A DNA stretch of 64,000 nucleotides from the NCBI RefSeq assembly GCF_017592825.1, contig NZ_JAGFMD010000010.1, positions 1 to 64,000 on the forward strand, given 5' to 3'. The stretch comes from Roseivirga sp. E12. GTDB lineage: Bacteria; Bacteroidota; Bacteroidia; Cytophagales; Cyclobacteriaceae. The notes below the pieces were generated by a model. That model was not told the DNA's origin, searched no databases, and saw only the letters and a list, made by a program, of their open reading frames with translations. Position 1 is the stretch's first letter; each line of letters opens with the position of its first letter. The translations under genes were made by a program, and so were the position numbers. This document shows, piece after piece, positions 35,328-43,248 of this stretch.

Positions 35328-35870
35328 ATGAGAATATTACTGACCCAACTAGTAGTGCTACTAGTTCTTTTTTCTTCTGCAAATACTAGTTCTGATAAAG
35401 TTTTAATTTCAGAGGTAGAATTTGCAAATGGACTTTACAAGTTTGATGACCGCCTTATAACAGGTGAGATCATTGATTACTATGAGAACGAAACCCTGAA
35501 GTTTCGGTATCGAGTCTTAGAGGGTCGTCTTCACGGCCTTGCGACAGAGTTCTTCTCTGATGGAAGTGTTAAAAGTGAGCGAAACTATACCTTTAGTAAG
35601 CTTTTTGGTTCGTTGAAAGAATACTATCCAAATGGTGATGTTAAGCTTCAATTCCAAGTCGGCTTAAATGCCTATGGATCCGGTGAAAAAGTGACCAAAC
35701 TAGAGATCGCATCTGGAAGCAAACACAAATTGAAATCGAAAGATGACTGTGTGATCCATTTTATAGGTGCTGATAATAAACCACTGGATACAAGTGAAAA
35801 CATCTCAATCTTAAGCCAGAGCAAATACAAACTACTGGACAAAAAAGGTAAAGTGGTTTTCGAAAATTGA
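35328..35870 (+). CDS. Secreted MORN-repeat protein
   Basis: A 180-residue protein with a signal peptide ending near residue 20 (LLVLFSSANTSS). Residues about 40-110 contain MORN-like repeats: GEIIDYYENETLKFRYRVLEGRLHG, then ATEFFSDGSVKSERNY, then GSLKEYYPNGDVKLQFQV; the xxYYxNGxxK pattern is typical. Such proteins are often labelled 'toxin-antitoxin YwqK antitoxin', but there is no toxin partner and it is exported, so I do not use that name. The C-terminal 70 residues are not recognised. It is transcribed alone and ends at a strong bidirectional terminator. Confidence 0.8.
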   Translation: MRILLTQLVVLLVLFSSANTSSDKVLISEVEFANGLYKFDDRLITGEIIDYYENETLKFRYRVLEGRLHGLATEFFSDGSVKSERNYTFSKLFGSLKEYYPNGDVKLQFQVGLNAYGSGEKVTKLEIASGSKHKLKSKDDCVIHFIGADNKPLDTSENISILSQSKYKLLDKKGKVVFEN

Positions 35871-35890
35871 TTCTTTAAAAGAAGAATAAA

Positions 35891-35928
35891 AAAAACCCGA
35901 CACCTCTATTGAAGTGTCGGGTTTTTCT
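35891..35928. terminator. Strong bidirectional terminator between the MORN gene and mdh
   Basis: ACCCGACAC (35895-35903) pairs with GTGTCGGGT (35914-35922) around a 10-base loop; A-run on the left and T-run on the right extend the stem to 13 bp. Confidence 0.95.
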
Positions 35929-35943
35929 TTTCAGCCTATTGAA

Positions 35944-36864
35944 CTATAGAAGGCTGTTTGTTTTTCTCACAGCCTCTGCACTAGTCGATAAATCCTGCTT
36001 TTCAGCATCGCTCAATTCGATCTCTACAATAGACTCAATACCTTTTGCTCCGATCACAGCCGGAACTCCAATGCAAATATCATCTAGCCCATATTCTCCA
36101 TTGAGCATACATGAACAAGGGAACATCTTTTTGGAATCATTGCCAATAGCCTGAACCATTGCAGATACTGCAGCACCTGGGGCATACCAGGCAGACGTAC
36201 CTAGAAGTTTTGTTAACGTAGCACCACCTACTTTTGTCGCCTGTTTAACTTCTTCCAACCTGTCTTCGCTTACAAATTCTGAAACCGGAACACTGTTACG
36301 CGTTGCAAGCCTGGTAAGAGGAATCATTCCTGTATCACTGTGGCCTCCAATCACCATTCCATCAATATCTGAGATTGGTGCATTCACAGCCTCAGCAAGT
36401 CTGTACTTAAAACGAGCAGAATCAAGCGCTCCACCCATTCCAATTACTCTGTGCTTAGGAAGACCTGTTGCCTTATGCGTCAAATAAGTCATAGTATCCA
36501 TAGGATTGGAGACAACTATAATGATCACACTCGGAGACTCCTTAATCAAACTTTCAGCAACCGACTTGACAATACCAGCATTTGTACTGATCAATTCTTC
36601 ACGTGTCATGCCTGGTTTACGTGGAATACCAGATGTTATCACTGCCACATCACTACCTGCTGTTTTACTGTAATCACCAGTCGTTCCAGTAATTTTAGTA
36701 TCAAAGCTATTTAATGATGCTGTTTGCATCAAGTCCATTGCTTTACCTTCGGCAAAACCTTCTTTGATATCTATCAGAACTACTTCAGCAGCAAAATCTT
36801 TGATCGCAATATATTCTGCGCAACTCGCACCGACTGCTCCGGCACCGACTACAGTAACTTTCAT
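35944..36864 (-). CDS. mdh: Malate dehydrogenase
   Basis: A 306-residue NAD-dependent malate dehydrogenase of the LDH-like type, interconverting malate and oxaloacetate in the TCA cycle. The NAD motif is GAGAVGAS (residues 7-14), the Asp for NAD specificity is in VVLIDIKEG, the substrate arginines lie in GIPRKPGMTREEL, the Asn in VVSNPMDTM, the second Arg in GGALDSARFKY and the catalytic His in IGGHSDTGMIPL. Gln or Met discrimination between lactate and malate: the residue at the specificity loop is Arg (PRKPGMTR), indicating malate. A TAACTTTG promoter box lies upstream at 36905-36898. Confidence 0.97.
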   Translation of the reverse strand: MKVTVVGAGAVGASCAEYIAIKDFAAEVVLIDIKEGFAEGKAMDLMQTASLNSFDTKITGTTGDYSKTAGSDVAVITSGIPRKPGMTREELISTNAGIVKSVAESLIKESPSVIIIVVSNPMDTMTYLTHKATGLPKHRVIGMGGALDSARFKYRLAEAVNAPISDIDGMVIGGHSDTGMIPLTRLATRNSVPVSEFVSEDRLEEVKQATKVGGATLTKLLGTSAWYAPGAAVSAMVQAIGNDSKKMFPCSCMLNGEYGLDDICIGVPAVIGAKGIESIVEIELSDAEKQDLSTSAEAVRKTNSLL

Positions 36865-36897
36865 ATTGAATATTTTAATTAGGTTTTAAACTTTTCG

Positions 36898-36905
36898 CAA
36901 AGTTA
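36898..36905 (-). promoter_or_regulatory. Bacteroidota-type -7 box (TAACTTTG) of mdh
   Basis: Minus-strand TAACTTTG, an exact TAnnTTTG match followed by CG, lies 33 bases upstream of the mdh ATG. No matching -33 TTG is visible. Confidence 0.5.
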
Positions 36906-36967
36906 GCAACCTAGTGGCCTAAAAGAAATGGATCAGAAATAGATTGTTGAGATTTTTATAGTAAAAG

Positions 36968-38296
36968 TTAAAGACTGTCAGCAAGTTGATAATGCAGGAC
37001 TGAATTGGTTCCGCTTCTAACTTTAAACTTATCTGAAACCCTGTATCCTACAACCCATACGATTTCATTATTTGAGCAAAGCACAAAAACAGATTCTTTT
37101 TCAAAAATGGAAAGTTTTAAATCTATGAGCAGGTCGCTCACCAATTTTTGGCCCTGCATACCTAAGGGCTGAAACTTATCTCCTTCTCTCCATCTTCTAA
37201 GATCCATTGGGAATTTCAGTTGATCAAAGTCTAGCATAACATTGATCGGGTTCTTGTCTACTTCAACGTTTTCATCTTCGTAAATCCAAGCCTTATATTC
37301 AAAGGCATGAGTAGATAAGACATCACCCAACCCAATCTTATATTCCCCTGTTGAGTTTTTGGAACGCGGTCGGATACGTATTAACTCCCTATCTAGCAAC
37401 AGCTCATGTGTAAAGCTCTTAAAAAGCTTTCCAGAAGTCCCGTCCAATACCGCTATTATTTCTTCCGATTGAAAATAGTTAAAGCCAAATTCTTTTAACA
37501 TTTCACTTAACACATAAGCTCCAACTTTCTGTTTAAGTAGCTTCTGTTTATGAATAGAGAAACCAAACTCCTCGACCATCAGAAGTTCAGTCTTTAGCTT
37601 TTCTATGCCCAATCTAGCGAGTCGCGACACCTCCATGTTTTTTGCCATGTTCCTTTTCATGGTAGTCAAAAAATCAGGATTCAAGGTTTCTAATTTTGGA
37701 ACGACTTCTTTACGAATGAAATTCCGCTTGTAGTAGATCTCAGCATTACTACTATCTTCTCGCCACTGAATATTTTGATCATTCGCAAAGGCGATGATTT
37801 CTTCTTTGCTAAAATCAAGCAATGGTCTAATAAGTTTTAAGCCATTGACCTCCATACCCGTCAATCCATTGATTGAAGTACCCCTAGCCATATTCAGAAT
37901 AAAGGTTTCAACATTGTCATTGGCATGGTGAGCTAGCAGAATTCTGTCATAGCCTTCAGTTTCACAGAGTTCATCAAACCAGCCATAGCGCAAGTCTCGA
38001 GCCGCCATCTGAGTTGAAATCTTGTTAATGGTTGCATAAGAGCTTGTATCAAACTTCTTTGGATGAAAGGTCACGTCTAATTGATTCGCCTTTTCTCTAA
38101 TAAAAGCTTCATCTTGATCCGATGCATTCCCTCTAAGTTGAAAGTTACAATGAGCTACTCCATACCCAAGTCCAGAATTGGCCACCAGGTGCCATAGCAC
38201 CATTGAGTCTACACCTCCGCTTATTGCCAGAAGGAATTTTCCTTTCTGCCGATTTAAGGCATGTTTTTTGATAAACTGCAAAAAGCGATTGTGCAT
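36968..38296 (-). CDS. tilS: tRNA(Ile)-lysidine synthetase
   Basis: TilS attaches lysine to C34 of the minor isoleucine tRNA so that it reads AUA. The 442-residue protein has the PP-loop ATPase motif LLAISGGVDSM (residues 22-32), followed by VAHCNFQLRG, AARDLRYGWF, LLAHHANDNVETFILNMARG and GLKLIRPLL, then the middle and C-terminal substrate-binding domains (PLGMQGQKLVSDLL). It is an essential enzyme. The gene is divergent from the OstA-like gene with only 43 bases between the starts. Confidence 0.96.
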   Translation of the reverse strand: MHNRFLQFIKKHALNRQKGKFLLAISGGVDSMVLWHLVANSGLGYGVAHCNFQLRGNASDQDEAFIREKANQLDVTFHPKKFDTSSYATINKISTQMAARDLRYGWFDELCETEGYDRILLAHHANDNVETFILNMARGTSINGLTGMEVNGLKLIRPLLDFSKEEIIAFANDQNIQWREDSSNAEIYYKRNFIRKEVVPKLETLNPDFLTTMKRNMAKNMEVSRLARLGIEKLKTELLMVEEFGFSIHKQKLLKQKVGAYVLSEMLKEFGFNYFQSEEIIAVLDGTSGKLFKSFTHELLLDRELIRIRPRSKNSTGEYKIGLGDVLSTHAFEYKAWIYEDENVEVDKNPINVMLDFDQLKFPMDLRRWREGDKFQPLGMQGQKLVSDLLIDLKLSIFEKESVFVLCSNNEIVWVVGYRVSDKFKVRSGTNSVLHYQLADSL

Positions 38297-38319
38297 GGGT
38301 CAAAAATAGCATAAATCGC

Positions 38320-38327
38320 TAATTTTG
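38320..38327 (+). promoter_or_regulatory. Bacteroidota-type -7 box (TAATTTTG) before the OstA-like gene
   Basis: TAATTTTG followed by CGGC ends 12 bases before the ATG at 38340. It decides the start: an open frame beginning with TTG at 38325 overlaps this box, so the ATG at 38340 is preferred. Confidence 0.5.
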
Positions 38328-38339
38328 CGGCTTGTTGAA

Positions 38340-39845
38340 ATGAGGAGAATCTTCTTTTATTTTTTGTTTTTGGTCTTGCACCTTAGTCTACTGGGACAAT
38401 CCACCGTCAGGTTGGTTTATGCAGGTAAACTGAGGTCTGAAATTATTGATGGGCAGAATGTACAGAAGCTCATTGACAGCGTGCATTTGGTGCAGGGGAA
38501 CACGGAGATCTTTTGTGATTCAGCATACCTTGTCAGGGCCACCAACTCAGCCTTGGCCTTTGGCCACGTCCGGGTTATTGATACTGTTGATGTAATTAAT
38601 GTAAAAAGTGACTACCTAGAGTATAATGGAAACACGCGAGTAGCCTTTTTAAGAAGCAACGTCATTATGAAAGATGACAGTGCCACTCTTTATACCGACA
38701 ACCTAGATTATGATCGAAATACACGCATTGGAAATTATTTTAATGGCGGAAAGCTCATCGACAATACCAGCGAACTGACAAGTAAAACAGGTTTTTACAA
38801 CTCTCTCAACAAACAATCGCGCTTCTATGATTCTGTGAGAATGGTCAACGAAGATTTTTATCTAGAAACCGATACACTAATCTACAATACCCTCGATACG
38901 AGAACGAGAACCTATGGACCTACGCTTGGTATAACCACAGATGGGGACACACTACAATCAAGCAAAGGATTGTTATATAACAGACAAACACGTTATTCCG
39001 AAATCTATCAAGGTAGAATCTTTAATGCTGAATTTGATATTGAGGCGGACACACTTATAACAAACGATAGTCTTCAGCTCTATAAGGCATTCACCAATAT
39101 AACCATGGTTTCGAAAGAGGATTCAATGACAATTTACGGTGACAAAGCCACATACGACAAGGTAAAAAATATTGCCGTAGCCTACGAAAACGCTTATATG
39201 AAAACCATGATGCAAGGAGACTCGCTTTTTATCAAAGCTGATACTCTTTTTTCAGATCAAAGCAATCCTGAAAACAAGTACATAACAGCCTACAAGGGTG
39301 TCCAGATGTTCAAATCAAACATGCAGGGCATCGCAGACTCAATAAGCTATAATTTTTCTGACTCAACCATTTACATGTACCAGGACCCAGTAATCTGGTC
39401 CAACGATAGTCAAATAACTGCCGATTCAATCAATATCGAAATAGTCAACGATAAGGTGGACAAGATGAACTTGGCTGTCAAATCCTTTGTCATTTCACAA
39501 GACAGTGCCAAAAACTTCAATCAAGTCTCCGGCAAGACTATGGAAGTGTTTTTTAATGAGGGCTTTGTTAGCAAAACAGACGTCAATGGAAATGGAGAAA
39601 GCATTTATTACGTTGTAGACAATTTGGGAGCCACTTCAATGAATAAGCTAAGATGCTCCTCAATGACCCTTTTCTTTGAAAGCAATGTGGTCACAGAGAT
39701 AAGAACATACCGCGAAGTAGATGGCCAAGTAATTCCTGATTTTGAAATCAAAATAACTGATAAAAGACTAAGAGGCTTTAATTGGCGTTTTGCCGAAAAG
39801 CCAAAGCTCAAGGAGATTGCCAGACACCTGAGATATGACCGTTAA
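38340..39845 (+). CDS. OstA/LptA-like periplasmic protein
   Basis: A 501-residue exported protein; signal peptide MRRIFFYFLFLVLHLSLLGQ. The rest is a repetitive beta-jellyroll of the OstA/LptA type, with many units such as SVHLVQGNTEIFCDSAYLVR, GHVRVIDTVDVINVKSDYLEY, VIMKDDSATLYTDNLDYD and ADTLITNDSLQLY. LptA-like proteins carry lipopolysaccharide across the periplasm; this long Bacteroidota form is about three times the E. coli LptA length. The neighbours are envelope genes (bamD next), and LptF/G-type and lpxK genes occur elsewhere in the window, which supports an LPS-transport role. The C-terminus EIARHLRYDR is basic and ends without a membrane segment. Confidence 0.85.
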   Translation: MRRIFFYFLFLVLHLSLLGQSTVRLVYAGKLRSEIIDGQNVQKLIDSVHLVQGNTEIFCDSAYLVRATNSALAFGHVRVIDTVDVINVKSDYLEYNGNTRVAFLRSNVIMKDDSATLYTDNLDYDRNTRIGNYFNGGKLIDNTSELTSKTGFYNSLNKQSRFYDSVRMVNEDFYLETDTLIYNTLDTRTRTYGPTLGITTDGDTLQSSKGLLYNRQTRYSEIYQGRIFNAEFDIEADTLITNDSLQLYKAFTNITMVSKEDSMTIYGDKATYDKVKNIAVAYENAYMKTMMQGDSLFIKADTLFSDQSNPENKYITAYKGVQMFKSNMQGIADSISYNFSDSTIYMYQDPVIWSNDSQITADSINIEIVNDKVDKMNLAVKSFVISQDSAKNFNQVSGKTMEVFFNEGFVSKTDVNGNGESIYYVVDNLGATSMNKLRCSSMTLFFESNVVTEIRTYREVDGQVIPDFEIKITDKRLRGFNWRFAEKPKLKEIARHLRYDR

Positions 39846-39915
39846 AAAGGGTTAAACACTTATTATTCAGTTAAAAACTAATTTTCTTTGATCATTGATT
39901 GTCGGCCCAAACGGA

Positions 39916-39946
39916 TTGGAATTCTGACGATATACTGGTAACTTTG
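39916..39946 (+). promoter_or_regulatory. Bacteroidota promoter of the bamD operon
   Basis: TTG at 39916-39918 (-33) and TAACTTTG at 39939-39946 (-7), 20 bases apart, fit the TTG/TAnnTTTG consensus. The ATG at 39954 follows 7 bases later, so the transcript has a very short leader. Confidence 0.65.
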
Positions 39947-39953
39947 CACGCTT

Positions 39954-40784
39954 ATGAAAAAAGCCCCCATTTTATTGACTTTATGCTCATTGATCTTGGT
40001 GCTCTCAAGTTGTACTACCCAATTGGCAAAACTTGAGAGATCCAACGACTATGGCGAGTTATTTAATGGAGCCGTAGCCTTCTATGAAAAAGGCCAATAC
40101 GGCAAGGCAAAGGTGCTTTTCGAGAGAATTCAACCGTTCTACAGAGGATCAGAATATTCTGAAAAAATCAGATACTACTGGGCCTATTGTGAATACTACA
40201 GTGGTCTATATCAATTAGCCGCATACCAGTTTGGTGTTTTCTATGGCACCTATGCAAGAAGTCCACTGGCTGAAGAAGCTCAATATATGGAAGCTTATTC
40301 ACTCTATTTAGACTCACCAGGGCCTGACCTAGAACAAAGTAGTTCTGAAGGCGCTGTTGTAGCCATGCAGAACTTTTTAAACAGATACCCTGCTTCACAG
40401 TATTACCAAGAAGCAAATGACATTATTGACGAACTCCAAGTGAGATTCGAAACAAAAGCCTACCAGACTGCTAAGCTTTATTATAAGCTAAGCACCGGAC
40501 TCTCTTTTAGAAACTATCTAGAGGCGGCATTAACATCATTTCAATCCTTCAAAACGGATTACCCAGATTCTAAATTCAATGAAGAGTTGATGTTTTTGAG
40601 TGTAGAAACAAGTTTTAAACTCGCTAACAATAGCATCTTCTCACTTAAGGAGGAACGTTTTGACAAAACATTAGATTTATACAAAGACTTTGTGGAAAGA
40701 TTTCCCGTCAGTGAATACTCTGATCAGGCAAAGAATTACTTTGATAGGTCCACGAACGAATTAAACAAACTGAAAACAAATTAA
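39954..40784 (+). CDS. bamD: Outer membrane protein assembly factor BamD
   Basis: A 276-residue lipoprotein: signal peptide with lipobox VLSSC (C20). TPR-like helical pairs follow, e.g. GELFNGAVAFYEKGQYGKAKVLFERI, YYWAYCEYYSGLYQLAAYQFGVF and SPLAEEAQYMEAYSLY, then FLNRYPASQYYQEANDIIDEL and further repeats to SEYSDQAKNYFDR. This is the BamD/YfiO layout and length. It sits on the periplasmic face of the outer membrane and helps BamA insert beta-barrels. It begins the operon bamD-rpoZ-coaBC-DUF4835-recN, with only 2 nt to the next gene. Confidence 0.93.
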   Translation: MKKAPILLTLCSLILVLSSCTTQLAKLERSNDYGELFNGAVAFYEKGQYGKAKVLFERIQPFYRGSEYSEKIRYYWAYCEYYSGLYQLAAYQFGVFYGTYARSPLAEEAQYMEAYSLYLDSPGPDLEQSSSEGAVVAMQNFLNRYPASQYYQEANDIIDELQVRFETKAYQTAKLYYKLSTGLSFRNYLEAALTSFQSFKTDYPDSKFNEELMFLSVETSFKLANNSIFSLKEERFDKTLDLYKDFVERFPVSEYSDQAKNYFDRSTNELNKLKTN

Positions 40785-40786
40785 TT

Positions 40787-41116
40787 ATGGCAGCAAGTCC
40801 ATCTATCATCACAAGAGATTCTGATAAAATCGCTGAACCAACTGGAAACATTTACCAGTCGGTAGCTATCATCTCTAAAAGAGCGAAACAAATCGCAAGT
40901 ACCATGAAGGAGGAACTGAATGGTAAGCTAGCAGAATTCGCATCTACAGTTGATAACTTAGAAGAAATCTTCGAAAACAGAGAGCAAATAGAGATCTCTA
41001 AATTCTACGAAAGAATGCCAAAGCCTACTGCAATGGCCGTTGAAGAATTCATCAATGGTGAAATCTATCACAGGTTCAAAGAAGCAGAAGAAGCTGAGGG
41101 CGAAGCTAATAGCTAG
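40787..41116 (+). CDS. rpoZ: DNA-directed RNA polymerase subunit omega
   Basis: A 109-residue protein in the Bacteroidota form of omega/Rpb6. The core is NIYQSVAIISKRAKQIASTMKEEL, which corresponds to the conserved N-x-(Y/F)-(E/Q)-(A/L)-V-x-I-x-(A/S)-K-R-A-R-Q motif that wraps the beta-prime C-terminus. After it comes a charged helical tail with PKPTAMAVEEFINGEIYHRF, found in Bacteroidota homologues. It lies 2 nt after bamD and 6 nt before coaBC. Omega stabilises the polymerase core; its coupling with coaBC is common in bacteria. Confidence 0.9.
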   Translation: MAASPSIITRDSDKIAEPTGNIYQSVAIISKRAKQIASTMKEELNGKLAEFASTVDNLEEIFENREQIEISKFYERMPKPTAMAVEEFINGEIYHRFKEAEEAEGEANS

Positions 41117-41122
41117 TCTTTC

Positions 41123-42322
41123 ATGTTGAAGGGAAAGAAAATATTAGTCGGGGTTACCGGCAGCATAGCAGCCTATAAGGCTGCTTTTTTAGTTCGGCTA
41201 CTTGTCAAAGAGGAAGCGGAAGTGAAAGTCATTTTAACCGATGCTGCCAAGGAGTTTATCACTCCACTAACGCTATCTACCCTTTCAAAAAATCCAGTAC
41301 TCTCAAAATTCACTGACGGAGATCAAGGTGAATGGAACAACCATGTGGATCTAGGTCTGTGGGCTGATGCCATGTTGATAGCGCCTGCGAGTGCCAATAC
41401 AATCGGAAAGATGGCTAACGGGTTATGCGATAACCTCTTGTTAGCAACCTATCTATCAGCAAGGTGCCCTGTCTTCTTTGCACCTGCTATGGATCTTGAC
41501 ATGTATCAGCACCAATCAGTCTTAGACAACATAGCCAAATTGCAGTCCTTTGGTAATCAAATTATTGAGGCACAGTACGGAGAGCTGGCAAGTGGCTTGA
41601 TTGGAACAGGACGTATGGCCGAGCCTGAGGATTTAGTCCAAGCTTTGAACGAGCATTTTTCAAGTAATTTACCCTTATCTGGCAAAAAAGTTCTCATTAC
41701 AGCAGGGCCTACTTACGAGGCAATAGACCCCGTAAGGTTTATAGGTAACTACTCCACAGGAAAGATGGGGTACGCAATTGCCATTGCAGCCGCACAGGCA
41801 GGTGCCACTGTGAACCTTGTTTCTGGACCAACGCATTTGGACATAAACCATCCAAACATTGAGAGAATCGATGTTCGCTCAGGTAAGGAAATGTATGAAG
41901 CCTGCGATAAGCAATATGGCTCGACTGATATTACGATTTTTGCAGCTGCCGTAGCTGACTATTCTCCCAATTCAGTGGCAGATCAAAAAATTAAGAAACA
42001 GGGAGAAAGCATGTCCATAGACCTCTCGAAGACAACCGATATTGCCAAAACACTGGGCAAAAAGAAAACGGACAAACAATTGAATATTGGTTTTGCCCTA
42101 GAAACGAACAATGAAGTTGAAAACGCCAAGGAGAAAATCAAGGCCAAAAACTTCGACATGATTGTGTTAAACTCACTTCAGGATAGTGGCGCAGGTTTTG
42201 GTCATAACACAAACAAAATTTCAATCATTGACAAAGCCAATAATATTGAGCACTTTGAGTTAAAGACTAAAACGCAAGTAGCAAAAGACATTGTCAATGC
42301 CATTATCACTCAGATCAGGTAG
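41123..42322 (+). CDS. coaBC: Bifunctional phosphopantothenoylcysteine decarboxylase / phosphopantothenate-cysteine ligase
   Basis: A 399-residue fusion for two steps of coenzyme A synthesis. The N-terminal CoaC flavoprotein part has GVTGSIAAYKAAFLVRLL, the active-site His in WNNHVDL, the flavin motif PASANTIGKMANGLCDNLL and PAMDLDMY (PAMD, where E. coli has PAMN). The C-terminal CoaB part starts near residue 187 with VLITAGPTYEAIDPVRFIGN, then YSTGKMG and AAAVADY, and the ligase Lys region KIKKQGESMSIDL. It is in an operon: 6 nt after rpoZ and overlapping the DUF4835 gene by 26 nt. Confidence 0.96.
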   Translation: MLKGKKILVGVTGSIAAYKAAFLVRLLVKEEAEVKVILTDAAKEFITPLTLSTLSKNPVLSKFTDGDQGEWNNHVDLGLWADAMLIAPASANTIGKMANGLCDNLLLATYLSARCPVFFAPAMDLDMYQHQSVLDNIAKLQSFGNQIIEAQYGELASGLIGTGRMAEPEDLVQALNEHFSSNLPLSGKKVLITAGPTYEAIDPVRFIGNYSTGKMGYAIAIAAAQAGATVNLVSGPTHLDINHPNIERIDVRSGKEMYEACDKQYGSTDITIFAAAVADYSPNSVADQKIKKQGESMSIDLSKTTDIAKTLGKKKTDKQLNIGFALETNNEVENAKEKIKAKNFDMIVLNSLQDSGAGFGHNTNKISIIDKANNIEHFELKTKTQVAKDIVNAIITQIR

Positions 42323-43211
42323 TCTCCTTATTCTATTACTGCTTTTTGTGCAGATCAAATCAGGCGCTCAAGAACTTGATTTTACGGTTAGCATCAATGC
42401 CGATGTGGTTCAAACTACGGAAAGGGGGATTTTCGATGAAATGAGAACCGCGTTTCAAAGGTTTTTAAATGACACAAAATGGGGAGATGATCGCTTCCGT
42501 AACACTGAAAAGATAAAAGGAAATTTGGTGTTGACTATCCAAGATCAGCCCAGCATAGGCCGCTTCACAGCAAACGCACAGATTCAACTGATTAGGCCGG
42601 TCTATGGGACCTCTTATGAAACCGTTTTGCTCAACTTTGCTGATAGAGATTGGGATTTCCAGTTTACGACCTCTCAGCCCTTGCAATTCAATGAAAACAA
42701 CTTTAGCAGTAACCTCACTTCTCTCCTAGCCTACTATGCCTACATAGCGATCGGCTTAGACTATGATTCTTTCAGTCCACTTGGAGGAACCCAGTTTTAT
42801 GACAAGGCCCTTCTCATTGTGAACAATGCGCAAAACTCGGGTTCAACAGGCTGGGGACAATTCCAAAATAGAAGAAACCGCTATTGGTTAATTGAGAATC
42901 TAAGAATCAACAGTCAGTACGAGCCGATCAGAAGAGCCATCTATAAATATCACATACAGGCTCTAGATAAATTTCAGCGTACGCCCGATGACGGTAGGAC
43001 TATCATACTAGAGTCATTGAAAGAAATCCAAAATGTGAATCGAATTCTCCCCAACTCCATTCTCATTATTGCCTTCTTAGATGCCAAAAACGATGAGATT
43101 ATCAATCTCTTTTCAAAGGGCCAAATGGATGTAAGAAGGAATGTCTACAACGAGCTTTTAAAACTCGACCCTACCCGAAGATCTAAGTATCAGAAAATCG
43201 TACAGAATTAG
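42297..43211 (+). CDS. DUF4835 family exported protein
   Basis: A 304-residue protein with a signal peptide (MPLSLRSGSLLILLLLFVQIKSGAQ). The start at ATG 42297 is taken over a TTG two codons upstream; both lie inside coaBC. Landmarks of DUF4835: ELDFTVSINADVVQTTERGIF, FLNDTKWGDDRF, NLVLTIQDQPS, RPVYGTSYETVLLNFADRDWDF and LLAYYAYIAIGLDYDSFSPLGG. The family is found in Bacteroidota next to coaBC and recN; function is not known to me. It is predicted periplasmic or at the outer membrane. It probably has a structural or assembly role, given bamD in the same operon, but that is inference. Confidence 0.88.
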   Translation: MPLSLRSGSLLILLLLFVQIKSGAQELDFTVSINADVVQTTERGIFDEMRTAFQRFLNDTKWGDDRFRNTEKIKGNLVLTIQDQPSIGRFTANAQIQLIRPVYGTSYETVLLNFADRDWDFQFTTSQPLQFNENNFSSNLTSLLAYYAYIAIGLDYDSFSPLGGTQFYDKALLIVNNAQNSGSTGWGQFQNRRNRYWLIENLRINSQYEPIRRAIYKYHIQALDKFQRTPDDGRTIILESLKEIQNVNRILPNSILIIAFLDAKNDEIINLFSKGQMDVRRNVYNELLKLDPTRRSKYQKIVQN

Positions 43212-43236
43212 TATTGTAGTTGGCTGCTTGAATTGA

Positions 43237-43244
43237 TATTTTTG
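43237..43244 (+). promoter_or_regulatory. Possible -7 box (TATTTTTG) just before recN
   Basis: TATTTTTG matches TAnnTTTG and ends four bases before the ATG at 43249. If used, the transcript would be practically leaderless. It may also be a chance match in the 37-base gap inside the operon. Confidence 0.3.
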
Positions 43245-43248
43245 TTCG

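Noticed and set aside
35328-35870. Antitoxin of a toxin-antitoxin pair (common label for MORN/YwqK-like proteins)
   Set aside because: The protein has a signal peptide and no toxin gene is next to it.
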